Positions 8,278 to 16,434 of a stretch of 64,000 nt of DNA are shown here, piece after piece; positions within the stretch are counted from its first letter, which is position 1; the number at the start of each line of letters is the position of its first letter. Under the pieces are notes generated by a model, which worked only from the letters and a program-made list of their open reading frames with translations, did no database searches and had not been told where the DNA came from. Both the position numbers and the translations under genes were made by a program. The stretch is from assembly GCA_947305775.1 (NCBI GenBank), contig CAMZEN010000002.1, positions 51,640 to 115,639 of the forward strand. The letters run 5' to 3'. This DNA comes from an uncultured Verrucomicrobiota bacterium (lineage in GTDB: Bacteria > Verrucomicrobiota > Kiritimatiellia > RFP12 > UBA1067).

Positions 8278-9507
8278 ATGGCAGACAAAATCAGTTTCGA
8301 GGCGCCGCGCGGCATGCGCGACTTCTATCCAGAGGACATGACCTGGCGCAACAAGGTGTTCGACGCCTTCCGTGCGTCCGGCGAGGCGTTTGGATTCGAG
8401 CCCTACGATGCCTGCGTGGTCGAGAGCTATGAGCTTCTCGCGCGCAAGGCGGGCGAAGAGGTCGGCGAGCAGATATACCATTTCTTCGACAAGTCCGAGC
8501 GTCACATCGCGCTTCGCGCCGAAATGACGCCGACTCTCGCGCGAATGGTCGCGCAGCGCCAGAAGGAGCTTCGCTTTCCGCTGAAGTGGACGACCATCGC
8601 GCAGTGCTTCCGCTACGAGCGCATGACCAAGGGCCGCAAGCGCGAGCACTACCAGTGGAACCTCGACATAATCGGCGAGGACTCCGTCCTGGCAGAGGCC
8701 GAGGTCATCGGCGCGGCGGTCGACGCCTTGAAGCGCATGGGCCTCACGACTGCGGACTTCAAGGTTCACGTCTCGTCGCGCAAGTTCCTCGGTGAGCTTC
8801 TCGCCAAGAGCGGCATCTCGCCCGAACTGCACGCGCAGGTGTTTCTCGCGCTCGACAAGCGCGGCAAGATGCCCGACTCCGAGATTGCGGCTATGCTTCG
8901 CGACGGAGGGCTTTCGGGCGATGAAGTCGCCGCCACGTTCGCGATAATGGATACAAAGGACTACTCCGGCTGCGCAGAGCTCGAGGAGCTTTTCGCGCTT
9001 GCGGAGACGGCGGGTTTCGCCGATGCGCTCCAGTTCGACATATCCGTCATTCGCGGTCTCAGCTACTACACCGGCGTCGTCTTCGAGTGCTTCGACACCA
9101 AGGGCGAGTTTCGCGCGATCTTCGGCGGCGGCCGCTACGACAACCTTCTCACCACGATCGGCGGCGAGCCGACGTCCGCGGTTGGCCTGGGCTTCGGCGA
9201 TGTGGTGGTGACAGAGCTTTTGAAGTCGCGCCTCGGCGAGAATGCCGCCGCCGCCAAGAGGGGTGTCGCCGTCGGCTTCATGTTCCCCGAGCAGCGCGAC
9301 GCCGCGCTTCGCCTCGCTTCAAAGCTTCGTGCCGAAGGCGAACGCGTGGATCTCGCGCTCCGCGCCCAGAAGCCGAAGAAGTTCTTCTCCCACGCGGACC
9401 AGAGCGGCGCGGCGAAGGCCGTGTTCCTCGGTCCGGACGATTTGCAGAGGGGTGTCGCAAAGATCAAGGACATGGCCGCGCGCGAAGAAAAGGAGATTGC
9501 GCTCTGA
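8278..9507 (+). CDS. hisS: histidyl-tRNA synthetase
   Basis: A class II aminoacyl-tRNA synthetase of 409 residues that charges tRNA-His. The N-terminus (FEAPRGMRDFYPEDM) is motif-1 territory. Motif 2 is visible as CFRYERMTKGRKREHYQWNLDIIG starting about residue 110. The histidine-specific loop is LSYYTGVVFECFD at 261, and GGGRYDNL follows at 283. A short Rossmann-like anticodon-binding domain occupies about 320-409 (GVAVGFMFPEQRDAALRLASKLRAEG), slightly shorter than the usual 420-430 total. It has its own extended -10 promoter and a good ribosome binding site. The end of the gene carries the Shine-Dalgarno for the next gene. Confidence 0.95.
   Translation: MADKISFEAPRGMRDFYPEDMTWRNKVFDAFRASGEAFGFEPYDACVVESYELLARKAGEEVGEQIYHFFDKSERHIALRAEMTPTLARMVAQRQKELRFPLKWTTIAQCFRYERMTKGRKREHYQWNLDIIGEDSVLAEAEVIGAAVDALKRMGLTTADFKVHVSSRKFLGELLAKSGISPELHAQVFLALDKRGKMPDSEIAAMLRDGGLSGDEVAATFAIMDTKDYSGCAELEELFALAETAGFADALQFDISVIRGLSYYTGVVFECFDTKGEFRAIFGGGRYDNLLTTIGGEPTSAVGLGFGDVVVTELLKSRLGENAAAAKRGVAVGFMFPEQRDAALRLASKLRAEGERVDLALRAQKPKKFFSHADQSGAAKAVFLGPDDLQRGVAKIKDMAAREEKEIAL
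9489..9506 (+). promoter_or_regulatory. ribosome binding site deciding a CTG start
   Basis: AAAGGAG at 9489-9495 inside the end of hisS is followed, 8 bases later, by CTG at 9504-9506. The CTG overlaps the hisS stop as CTGA, the same geometry as the ATGA junctions elsewhere in this window. No ATG, GTG or TTG occurs in this frame until after the predicted signal peptide. Confidence 0.55.
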
Positions 9508-10625
9508 ACACATCTGCTTACATTGCCGTTGCGACGGTCGCGCTCGCGCTCTTCGCGCATGCCGCGCCGATTACGCAGACAGACGCGATAGTGGGGCTGC
9601 TCAACTCGCGTTCATCGCAGAGCCCCAAACGATATGCTGAAGCCGCGGACCGCGTCTCCAGGGACGCTAAGGCCGGAATGCCTCTTCAGCAATACATGCT
9701 CGCCGTGCTCCAGGGCCAGGGGGGGCTGCCGCCTTCCGCGCAGCTCGACGAAGCCACGCGCGTGAAATACCTTGAAGGCAGCCGCAACCGCATACGCGCC
9801 TTGGCCGAGAGGCGAGGCAACCCGCTTGCGCTCTATCTGCTGTCGATGGAGAACAACGATATGGATCTCCTTAGGCGCGCGGCGGACGGAGGCAACGTGC
9901 AGGCGTTGAACGCGCTCGGCACGGTCCTTATCGAGCAGGCTATGGCCACCGACCCGGCCGACACGAACTCCGTGAAGTCGCTTCTCAAGGACAGTTTCGA
10001 ATGCTTCAGGCGCGCGGCGGACAAGAAGGACGCCAACGGACTCTTCAACCTCGGCATGTGCTACATGCAGGGATTCGGCTGCCGGGCGAATGGGATGCTA
10101 GCCTTCGAGAGCTTCAGGACGGCGGCCGAGGCTGGGCACCCAGAAGCCATCAACAACATAGGCGGATGCTACCGCGACGGACTTATCGTTCAGCAGAACT
10201 TCGCTACTTCCGTTCGCTGGTTCGCCAAGAGCGCCGAGCTCGGCAACGCCTACGGGCAGCTCAACTACGCTCTCGCACTGCAACGCGGCGAAGGCGTGCC
10301 CAAGGATCTCACGAAGTCCATAGAGCTCCTTAAGGCGTCGGCCGCCCAAGGCTGCGCCGAGGCGATGGACGTCTACGGCATGTGCTACCATGACGGCATC
10401 GGCGTCGCGAAGGATTTTGATCTCGCCGTTGCGTGGTTCAGCAAATCTGCTCAACTCGGCTTTCCGTCCGCCATGGAAAACCTCTCGTTTTGCTACGAGA
10501 GGGGCGAGGGCGTGGAGCGCAGCGAGATGCGTTCGATGCTTTGGAAGATGCGCGCACGCGCTGCGCGCGGAGACAAGGCCGCCGCAGAATGGCTTGAGTC
10601 GGATGCCGTCCCCAAGGAAGATTGA
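9504..10625 (+). CDS. secreted Sel1-like repeat protein
   Basis: About 373 residues. With the proposed CTG start the product begins LNTSAYIAVATVALALFAHA, a short signal peptide followed by API; the n-region lacks a positive charge, so export is likely rather than certain. From about residue 110 to the end there are tandem Sel1/TPR-like helical repeats, for example ANGLFNLGMCYMQGFG, PEAINNIGGCYRDGL, AEAMDVYGMCYHDGIGVAKD and PSAMENLSFCYERGEGV, each roughly 36 residues. Such repeats form a superhelical protein-binding scaffold, often for envelope or signalling complexes. It lies between hisS (overlapping) and the YmdB-like gene (1 base apart), so it is part of the same transcript. The partner is unknown. 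Confidence 0.8.
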   Translation: MNTSAYIAVATVALALFAHAAPITQTDAIVGLLNSRSSQSPKRYAEAADRVSRDAKAGMPLQQYMLAVLQGQGGLPPSAQLDEATRVKYLEGSRNRIRALAERRGNPLALYLLSMENNDMDLLRRAADGGNVQALNALGTVLIEQAMATDPADTNSVKSLLKDSFECFRRAADKKDANGLFNLGMCYMQGFGCRANGMLAFESFRTAAEAGHPEAINNIGGCYRDGLIVQQNFATSVRWFAKSAELGNAYGQLNYALALQRGEGVPKDLTKSIELLKASAAQGCAEAMDVYGMCYHDGIGVAKDFDLAVAWFSKSAQLGFPSAMENLSFCYERGEGVERSEMRSMLWKMRARAARGDKAAAEWLESDAVPKED

Positions 10626-10626
10626 C

Positions 10627-11427
10627 ATGAAGATTCTGTTCATAGGCGACATCGTGGGCAACCCCGGTCGAAGGATTCTGAGGCACGAGCTTCGACGGCT
10701 GCGCGGCGAGCTCGATCTAGGTGCGGTGGTCGCCAACGCCGAGAACGCTGCTGCGGGATCGGGCCTGACCGCCGCGCTCGCAACCGAGCTCTTCGACGCC
10801 GGAGTGGACGTGATCACACTTGGCGACCACACTTGGGGACAGAAGGAGTTTGCCGGACAGATCGGCGCCCTTGAGCGCGTAGTGCGGCCCGCCAACTACC
10901 CATCGGAGTGTCCCGGCCGCGGCTGGTGCATGGTTACCGCGCCTACATTCCGCTTCGCCGTGGTGAACATGCTGGGGCGCGTGTTCATGCAGCCGGTGGA
11001 CTGTCCGTTCAAGGCCATAGACAGAATCCTTTCCGAGGTACCGAAGGATGTGCCGGTCTTCGTCGATTTCCACGCTGAGGCGACGAGCGAGAAGATAGCG
11101 TTTGCGCATTATCTCGATGGACGCGTGGCGGCGGTCGTGGGCACCCATACCCATGTGCAGACGTCGGACGCGATGCTGCTGCCGAAGGGCACGGCCTACA
11201 TCACCGACCTCGGGATGACAGGGCCCTACATAAGCTCGCTTGGTCGCGACCTGAAGCCCGTGACCAAGAAGTTCATAACCGGCATCCCCGCGCGCTTCGA
11301 GGTGGCGGAAGGTCCGTGCGTGATAGAGGGCGCGGTGGTCGAGGTGCGGAATCAGAAGGCGGTCGGCATCGAGGCGTTTCGCCTGCGCGAACCTTACGTG
11401 TCTGCAGATGGAGGAAAGACCGCATGA
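10627..11427 (+). CDS. ymdB: YmdB-family metallophosphodiesterase
   Basis: A 266-residue calcineurin-like enzyme of the YmdB/TIGR00282 family, which hydrolyses 2',3'-cyclic nucleotides and affects RNA turnover and biofilm decisions in Bacillus subtilis. Metal ligands expected for the family are visible: Asp8 (FIGDIVG), Glu39 and Asn40 (NAENAAAG), His148 (DFHAEATSEK), His173 and His175 (GTHTHVQTSD). Position 67 is Asp (GDHTW) where B. subtilis YmdB has Asn. TDLGMTGPYISSLG is a further family signature. The start at 10627 gives the family length and sits one base after the preceding stop; upstream in-frame codons belong to the Sel1 gene region. Its TGA overlaps the cysE ATG. Confidence 0.9.
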   Translation: MKILFIGDIVGNPGRRILRHELRRLRGELDLGAVVANAENAAAGSGLTAALATELFDAGVDVITLGDHTWGQKEFAGQIGALERVVRPANYPSECPGRGWCMVTAPTFRFAVVNMLGRVFMQPVDCPFKAIDRILSEVPKDVPVFVDFHAEATSEKIAFAHYLDGRVAAVVGTHTHVQTSDAMLLPKGTAYITDLGMTGPYISSLGRDLKPVTKKFITGIPARFEVAEGPCVIEGAVVEVRNQKAVGIEAFRLREPYVSADGGKTA

Positions 11428-12173
11428 TGACGCTTCCGCAGAGAGTCGCACACATAGTCAGGCATGGCATGGCGTTCCTGCATCCGTGCGTGTACGGCGA
11501 GCTGAACGCCAAGGGCGCCCTTGAAGAGATATCGGCGGACCTTGTGCGCGAGATATCGTTGCTCTGTCCAGACCGCGACGCCGGCGAGATAGTCGCCGAG
11601 TTCGTGAGGCGCCTGCCCGAAGTGCGCCGCCTGGTCGAAACCGATGTGTCCGCAGCATACGACGGCGACCCTGCGGCGACGAGCAGGATGGAGGTCGTAA
11701 TGGCGTATCCTGGCCTGTATGCCGTCACCATACATCGTCTCGCCCACGAGCTGTACAAGCTGAAGGTTCCGATTCTGCCGCGGGTCATGAGCGAGCTCGC
11801 CCACTCCAAGACAGGTATCGACATACACCCCGGCGCAACGATAGGCGAACGCTTCTTCATCGACCACGGCACGGGCGTAGTCATAGGCGAGACAACTGTT
11901 ATCGGGCGCAACGTGCGCCTCTACCAGGGCGTCACCCTTGGCGGACTCTCGTTCACCAAGGACTCTGGCGGCGCTCTCGTAAAGGGCCTCAAGCGCCATC
12001 CCAACATCGAGGACAATGTAGTCATCTACGCGAACGCGACAATACTTGGCGGCGACACGACCATCGGCCACGATTCCGAAATCGGCGGCAACGTGTGGCT
12101 CAAGGACTCCGTTCCGCCAAACTCGCGCGTCTACAACAAACCGCCCGCCCCGACCATCAGGTCGATAGACTGA
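11424..12173 (+). CDS. cysE: serine O-acetyltransferase
   Basis: Acetylates L-serine with acetyl-CoA, the first step of cysteine synthesis. The 249-residue product has an N-terminal helical domain (about 1-120) and a left-handed beta-helix of hexapeptide repeats (about 125-225): GIDIHPGATIGERFFIDHGTGVVIGETTVIGRNV, with the active-site Asp-His pair in FIDHGTG, then GVTLGG and HPNIEDNVVIYANATILGGDTTIG. Layout and length fit the EpsC-like branch. GGAGG at 11410-11414 is a good ribosome binding site. ATGATG gives two possible starts, and 11424 is preferred because it overlaps the preceding stop as ATGA. The stop overlaps the next ATG by one base. Confidence 0.92.
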   Translation: MMTLPQRVAHIVRHGMAFLHPCVYGELNAKGALEEISADLVREISLLCPDRDAGEIVAEFVRRLPEVRRLVETDVSAAYDGDPAATSRMEVVMAYPGLYAVTIHRLAHELYKLKVPILPRVMSELAHSKTGIDIHPGATIGERFFIDHGTGVVIGETTVIGRNVRLYQGVTLGGLSFTKDSGGALVKGLKRHPNIEDNVVIYANATILGGDTTIGHDSEIGGNVWLKDSVPPNSRVYNKPPAPTIRSID

Positions 12174-13009
12174 TGCTGAAGGCGCTTTTAGCGGCGGTGA
12201 TCGTCGGCACGTGGAACGGCAACTGGTTCCCGTCGGGACGAGCCGAGCACCGCGCACATCCGGAAGTCGAGGCGGCGACCATAAAGGCCGTGGGCGCGAT
12301 GTTGCGCAGCGGAATCGACGCAATGGATCCGGCAGGGACGAATGACGTGGTCTTGTGCCTTTGCGAAATACGCAACAAGGAGGCGGCGCAGGCGCTATGC
12401 TCGGCGATTGGGCGCACCAACCTTGCGGTCGCCGTCACCTCCGGATATCGCAGGCGCGACCGCTTCGACCAGCAGCAGAATGTGATAATGACGACGTTGC
12501 CGGTTGCGGAGGCGAGCTGGAGCGTGTGGAAGTCGTCCAGAGGCGTTCGCCCGCCGCGCGGCTATGCGATGGCCAAATTGGTGGTTGCGCCGGCCGTGAC
12601 CTCTGTCGTGTATTCGGTCCACCTGAAGGCGAACTATGGGGCGACCACCGAGGAGATTCGCGCGGCAAACAGGAAAAAACGCAACCTCTCGGCGAAGCAG
12701 ATGGTGGAGATGACGGCGAAGCATGAGAACCCGGTCATAATCGCGGGCGACTTCAACACCGACAAGTGGCGCAATGAGTTCGCTGAGGACAAAATCTTTT
12801 CGCTGCTCGAAGGTGCCGGCTACGTGAACGCGATGGCGCTGCTGCAGGAAGGTTCGCGCGGCACCCACGTGAACAGGAACAGGCGTCTAGGCGACAGCAC
12901 ACTCGACTATATATATGTGCGCGGATTTGGTTCGGTCGGATCGCCGAGAATATTCCCGGCCGACGACCTCTCCGATCACAAGCCGGTATTCGCGATCATA
13001 ACCCCCTGA
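12173..13009 (+). CDS. endonuclease/exonuclease/phosphatase-family hydrolase, probably exported
   Basis: A 278-residue member of the EEP superfamily, metal-dependent enzymes that cleave phosphodiester bonds in DNA, RNA or lipids. The N-terminus is a short hydrophobic stretch (MLKALLAAVIVG) running directly into the first catalytic strand TWNGNWF. CEIRN near residue 65, the metal site GDFNTD near 195 and the C-terminal SDHKPVFAI near 267 are the standard EEP motifs; YSVHLKAN is the fourth. The signal sequence, if real, overlaps the first strand, so membrane attachment or cytoplasmic location are both possible. It is the last gene of the run that starts with greA, at a TGATG junction with cysE. 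Substrate unknown. Confidence 0.83.
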   Translation: MLKALLAAVIVGTWNGNWFPSGRAEHRAHPEVEAATIKAVGAMLRSGIDAMDPAGTNDVVLCLCEIRNKEAAQALCSAIGRTNLAVAVTSGYRRRDRFDQQQNVIMTTLPVAEASWSVWKSSRGVRPPRGYAMAKLVVAPAVTSVVYSVHLKANYGATTEEIRAANRKKRNLSAKQMVEMTAKHENPVIIAGDFNTDKWRNEFAEDKIFSLLEGAGYVNAMALLQEGSRGTHVNRNRRLGDSTLDYIYVRGFGSVGSPRIFPADDLSDHKPVFAIITP

Positions 13010-13081
13010 CCCATAATCGCCCCATTGCTCTTTCCAGGGGCGGCTGGTTTGGGCGCGTAGTCGGTTGCGAGGCTCACCTTC

Positions 13082-13110
13082 TTGCGCTTTCGCGGAAAAT
13101 ATGATATTAT
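13082..13110 (+). promoter_or_regulatory. promoter of the 737-aa secreted protein
   Basis: TTGCGC (13082-13087), 17 bases, TATTAT (13105-13110), then GAAGGAG at 13131-13137 before the ATG at 13144. Confidence 0.7.
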
Positions 13111-13143
13111 GCTAAAACCTCTGTAGAGTAGAAGGAGCGAGAC

Positions 13144-15357
13144 ATGAGGAAAAAGCTATTGATGTTGAGCCTAACGGCCTTGGCGCTTGGCGCGTTTGCG
13201 ATACCGACTAACAAAGTCGGTTTCGAAGGCCATGCCTCGGGCACGCGCGCTCTTGACATGAAGGAAGATACAGCAGGTGTTGAGGATGGTGTTTTCTGGT
13301 ACTCGGGCGGTGCGGACGATGATGACAGCACGATTGCCGAATATGGTTCCGGCGATAAATACCAATACAATGGTGACGTGCTTGTGCCGGGCGGACCTGG
13401 CAGCAAATACCTTTCGGTCGACGCTCCTTCGGCTGCGCTCTACCGTTCCATTCAGGACAATGGCGGCAACAAACCAGTTTTTCTTGATCTGGAAGGCGAT
13501 GTCGTCGTAGACGCGCTAGTTCAGTTCACGCCCGGCGATGCCGAGGTTCCTACTCTTGATGAAGATGTCAAGTTCGCCATTTCGCTCGCTGCGGAGGAGA
13601 ACGGTCCAACAAATCTCATAGTGACCGCGGCAGGTCGCGGCACTTATGGCAAGTACTATGGAGCGACCAATTACGTCCTTAATGTAGCCAACATAGACCC
13701 CGACGAATGGTATCGCGTTACCATACGCGCCGTTGCAACCTTGGGTCAGGATGTTGCTCGCAAGGATGTCGGCGTATTGGGTTTTGTGGTCTATATAGAT
13801 AAGCAAATCGTTTCCTGCGCCGACGACGATTATGCGGATAAGCTCCCCGTGATTGAAGATGATCTGAACGCGACTTGCCAGTACCTTATTGAAAACAAGC
13901 AGCTCTTCATAAGCCGTGTGCGCAAGGGTAGGGATACATCCCTAAAGCTATCCTCCGTTGGCTTTAGCGGAACCGGCAGCATCGATGACATAACCCTTTG
14001 CAATGCAGACGAGGCGGAATTTGCCGCCATACCGGACGTGTTTGAGATCATATGGCGTACCGGTATTACAGGCTTCAGCTATCAGATTGACGATAATCCG
14101 GCTGTTTCGTATGAAAACACTTCGGCAAAAGCAGGTAGGCTTGTCATACCTGTTGCAAGCGGTGCGAATAGTGTCTTCATAACCAATATTGTCCATGACG
14201 CGGAAGTCATATTACAAGCTGAGTCATTTACATTTGCCGTTGCCGGCGGTTATGGCGAAATCTTGTCGTCGCGCAAACACGACAACTTCTCCATTGGCGA
14301 TGCACAGTATTCATCGCTTGAAGAAGCAATCGCGGTGGCCAATTCAACCGGCGGCGTGGTAACCCTCAATGCGAATTATACAACTCCGATGTTGGACTGG
14401 TTTATTGTGGTAACAACCAATATCGTGCTGGATTTGAAAGGAAATACGCTTACGGTTGATGCAAACGGATATCAATTCTATGTGTCCGACGACTATCCTG
14501 GCGCCTCGCTTACGGTAATAACTTCGATTGCTGGCGGCAAACTGGATTATGGCGCTGATGGCAGTGCCGTATTCTGTTCCGACCCCGACAAGACGTTCCT
14601 GGGCGCCGTCGAAGGCGATTTTGGCGTAAAGATTGACAAACGTATTGGCAGCGCGACCATTATACGCGGATATCTGAAGGATCTCAAGGATATCGATGAT
14701 TCGGCCGCCTTCATCGCCGAGGGCTCGGTGTGCTCTGAAGAGGTGGATGGCCACGGTTATTGGGTAATCGAGCCGGGTACGAAACAGCTTCTGGGCGCCA
14801 AGCCGACAGAGGATGAGAATGCCGGTCAGTCGGCTGGGCCGGGTAGCCAAAAGCTGTTGGCGCTGAAGATATATCTGGATGATGGCGGTTTAGTCAATTT
14901 TGATGATGCCAACGCGGCAATTGAGGCGGCTGCGGTAATCAACGGTCAAAAGGAGGACTACATCGTCCCGTCCAATGAGATAGTTTCTAACAGAAGAGGC
15001 CTATCTGCTAGTTCCAACTCCAATTACAACTACGACTATGTCGCGGCCACAGCCCAAGGCAATGATGTGGTTATCAAATTCACCAAAGAAGGCGAATCGG
15101 CTGCGCAGGATAGCGCGGATACTGTCGGGGAGCTGTACATTGGTGACGAAACCGCTACAGTTTCCGCCGATGCAACGGTTCCTGGTTTCTACTACTCTGT
15201 GGTCAGCGGTACCGACCTTGACGCAATTGAAGAGGAGAGCCTACCCCGTGTTGTCGGAACTGGCATGAAAATTTCGCTTGAAGCGCCTAACAAGGGGCCT
15301 AGGGGCTTCTATAAGATCAAGGTAAGCCCGGTGAACAAGGCTAAAGCTCTGCCGTAG
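13144..15357 (+). CDS. large secreted protein with LamG-like N-domain and conserved C-terminal strand motif
   Basis: A 737-residue exported protein. The signal peptide MRKKLLMLSLTALALGAFA is clear. Residues ~30-290 look like a concanavalin/LamG-type beta sandwich (VVDALVQFTP, WYRVTIRAVA, GFVVYIDKQIVS, FSGTGSIDDITLCN). Around 380-500 there is a segment typical of the start of right-handed beta-helix proteins (YSSLEEAIAVANSTGGVVTLNANY). The C-terminus, FYYSVVSGTDLDAIEEES... RGFYKIKVSP, matches the short terminal domains that close many PVC and Lentisphaerae surface proteins. No catalytic motif is seen, so binding or adhesion is more likely than hydrolysis. It is monocistronic: own promoter upstream and a long non-coding gap downstream. 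Base composition is more AT-rich than the housekeeping genes. Confidence 0.8.
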   Translation: MRKKLLMLSLTALALGAFAIPTNKVGFEGHASGTRALDMKEDTAGVEDGVFWYSGGADDDDSTIAEYGSGDKYQYNGDVLVPGGPGSKYLSVDAPSAALYRSIQDNGGNKPVFLDLEGDVVVDALVQFTPGDAEVPTLDEDVKFAISLAAEENGPTNLIVTAAGRGTYGKYYGATNYVLNVANIDPDEWYRVTIRAVATLGQDVARKDVGVLGFVVYIDKQIVSCADDDYADKLPVIEDDLNATCQYLIENKQLFISRVRKGRDTSLKLSSVGFSGTGSIDDITLCNADEAEFAAIPDVFEIIWRTGITGFSYQIDDNPAVSYENTSAKAGRLVIPVASGANSVFITNIVHDAEVILQAESFTFAVAGGYGEILSSRKHDNFSIGDAQYSSLEEAIAVANSTGGVVTLNANYTTPMLDWFIVVTTNIVLDLKGNTLTVDANGYQFYVSDDYPGASLTVITSIAGGKLDYGADGSAVFCSDPDKTFLGAVEGDFGVKIDKRIGSATIIRGYLKDLKDIDDSAAFIAEGSVCSEEVDGHGYWVIEPGTKQLLGAKPTEDENAGQSAGPGSQKLLALKIYLDDGGLVNFDDANAAIEAAAVINGQKEDYIVPSNEIVSNRRGLSASSNSNYNYDYVAATAQGNDVVIKFTKEGESAAQDSADTVGELYIGDETATVSADATVPGFYYSVVSGTDLDAIEEESLPRVVGTGMKISLEAPNKGPRGFYKIKVSPVNKAKALP

Positions 15358-15477
15358 AGCAGGAGTAACCAGTCTGGGTCATCGAACAATTCGCTGCGCA
15401 GCAAAAGTCGTTCCGCTGTGCAGCGTTCGCTTTATGATGCGCACCCCGTTACTCCGCTGGTGTGCATCCAGCATGTC

Positions 15478-15569
15478 AAAGTAGGGGGTACTTTACGCAT
15501 AAAATAGGGAGTATTTTACGCGCAAAACAGGGGGTATTTTACGCGTAAGATAGGGGGTGTTTTGCGGTT
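15478..15569. repeat. four tandem 23-bp repeats
   Basis: Units at 15478-15500, 15501-15523, 15524-15546 and 15547-15569, each of the form A-rich, (T/C)AGGG(G/A)GT, then (A/G)(C/T)TTT(A/T)(C/G)GC-like. Units 1-3 are most alike and unit 4 has diverged. Inside unit 2 AAAATA and TATTTT form an inverted pair around GGGAG, and TTACGCGTAA is a perfect palindrome across the unit 3/4 junction. There are no spacers, so it is not a CRISPR array. Confidence 0.85.
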
Positions 15570-15665
15570 CGCCCTAGGCACCCCAGCAAGCGGCGGTGCA
15601 CATTAGTCGTTGATTTGGTAGAGGGGGCGGGCATCTTGGTAGGGGGGTAGGTACCTTAAGCTGGT

Positions 15666-15734
15666 AGAGCGGGCATCTCGCCCGCGATGATGGAAGAGAT
15701 TATTTTCCTTATGAGCGGGCGAGACGCCCGCTCT
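15666..15734. repeat. 20-bp inverted repeat (PVC-type interspersed hairpin)
   Basis: Left arm 15666-15685 AGAGCGGGCATCTCGCCCGC and right arm 15715-15734 pair with one mismatch around a 29-base loop. Partially matching GGCATCTT / AAGATGCC sequences at about 15629-15637 and 15737-15744 extend the symmetry outward. On the minus strand the arms translate to ERASRPL and AGEMPALPA, peptides I recall from many spurious PVC proteins, which suggests a widespread intergenic element. It could act as a bidirectional terminator. Confidence 0.75.
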
Positions 15735-15893
15735 CCTAAGATGCCGTCCGCACTCATGAGCATCGCCAGACCTGCGTGCCAAGGTCTATGTTCTTGACGA
15801 CGCCGTTCCGCTTCCTTTATGAGAGGAACGAGCAAGACGACTGACACCCAATATGACGTCTTCAACTCGCCGCGGTCTCCTTAAATAACCCAC

Positions 15894-15922
15894 TTGCCAT
15901 TTGTGGGCTGTTATGGTATTAT
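15894..15922 (+). promoter_or_regulatory. promoter of the lipoprotein-giant protein pair
   Basis: TTGCCA (15894-15899), 17 bases, TATTAT (15917-15922) with TGG just before it, giving an extended -10. A start near 15929 leaves a ~58-base leader. Confidence 0.72.
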
Positions 15923-15987
15923 ACCACCAACGACAGAAAGGTCAGACGTCGTCACGGTTACGAAAAAGAGAAAGGTCGTGGCTTGAA

Positions 15988-16434
15988 ATGATGGTCATCA
16001 CGAGCAAAAATCTCGTGGCGTTTGCGCTCGGCGCAATCGTCATAGCGATGTCTTTTACTGTTGGTTGCTCACGCGATGAGGAGCCTCGCGAGGCTTCGGG
16101 CGAGCCCGCTGCAACTGAAGCGCCAGCGACCATATCGCGACTTTCCGATCCGGAGTACAAGGCTCGGCTTGACAACAATCTCGCAAACCAGAACGATCTG
16201 CGCAAGGTGCAGGCGCGGCTTGTCGCGCAGCTTCGCGAGAAGGTGAACTCCATGCGGGATTCGCTCGGCACCGATGACGAGGCGGCGCTCAACGCCGCGC
16301 TGGAGAAGGATCTCGATTTCAAGTCTCTGCAGTCCCGTCTCAACGATGTGGCAAAGGCGTTGCGGGATGAGCAGCTCCACGCCGCCGAAGTGGTGCGCCA
16401 GAGGATCCTCTCCGACATTGAGAAAACGAAATGA
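15988..16434 (+). CDS. lipoprotein, 148 aa
   Basis: The product begins MMVITSKNLVAFALGAIVIAMSFTVGC; the lipobox TVGC puts the lipidated Cys at about residue 27. The mature part has a short acidic Glu/Pro/Ala stretch and then about 90 residues of charged helix (LDNNLANQNDLRKVQARLVAQLREKVNSM), likely a coiled coil. ATG 15988 or 15991 could start it; the nearest purine-rich site is AAAGG at 15971-15975. It overlaps the giant gene downstream as ATGA, so the two are translationally coupled and their products may work together, for instance as an anchor or chaperone; that is inference. Not a family I recognise. Confidence 0.78.
   Translation: MMVITSKNLVAFALGAIVIAMSFTVGCSRDEEPREASGEPAATEAPATISRLSDPEYKARLDNNLANQNDLRKVQARLVAQLREKVNSMRDSLGTDDEAALNAALEKDLDFKSLQSRLNDVAKALRDEQLHAAEVVRQRILSDIEKTK

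Larger units (their letters stand above)
15358..15893. other. non-coding region with hairpins and repeats
   Basis: No credible gene. It contains two related palindromes about 22 bases apart (GCTGCGCAGC at 15393-15402 and CGCTGTGCAGCG at 15414-15425), a further hairpin at about 15440-15466 (GCGCACC...GGTGTGC), the 4 x 23 bp array and the 20 bp inverted repeat listed separately. Nothing resembling a transposase, tRNA or structured RNA family was recognised. Confidence 0.6.

Noticed and set aside
13018..13042. Terminator hairpin after the EEP-family gene (CGCCCC...GGGGCG)
   Set aside because: Six perfect pairs but a 13-base loop and no T run afterwards; too weak to call.
15346..15360. Hairpin GCTCT...AGAGC at the stop of the 737-aa gene
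   Set aside because: Only five pairs, no T run.
15478..15569. CRISPR array
   Set aside because: Units are directly adjacent without unique spacers, and no cas genes are present.
15656..15865. 69-codon minus-strand frame in the intergenic region
   Set aside because: Formed by the inverted repeat; its peptides are the translated hairpin arms.
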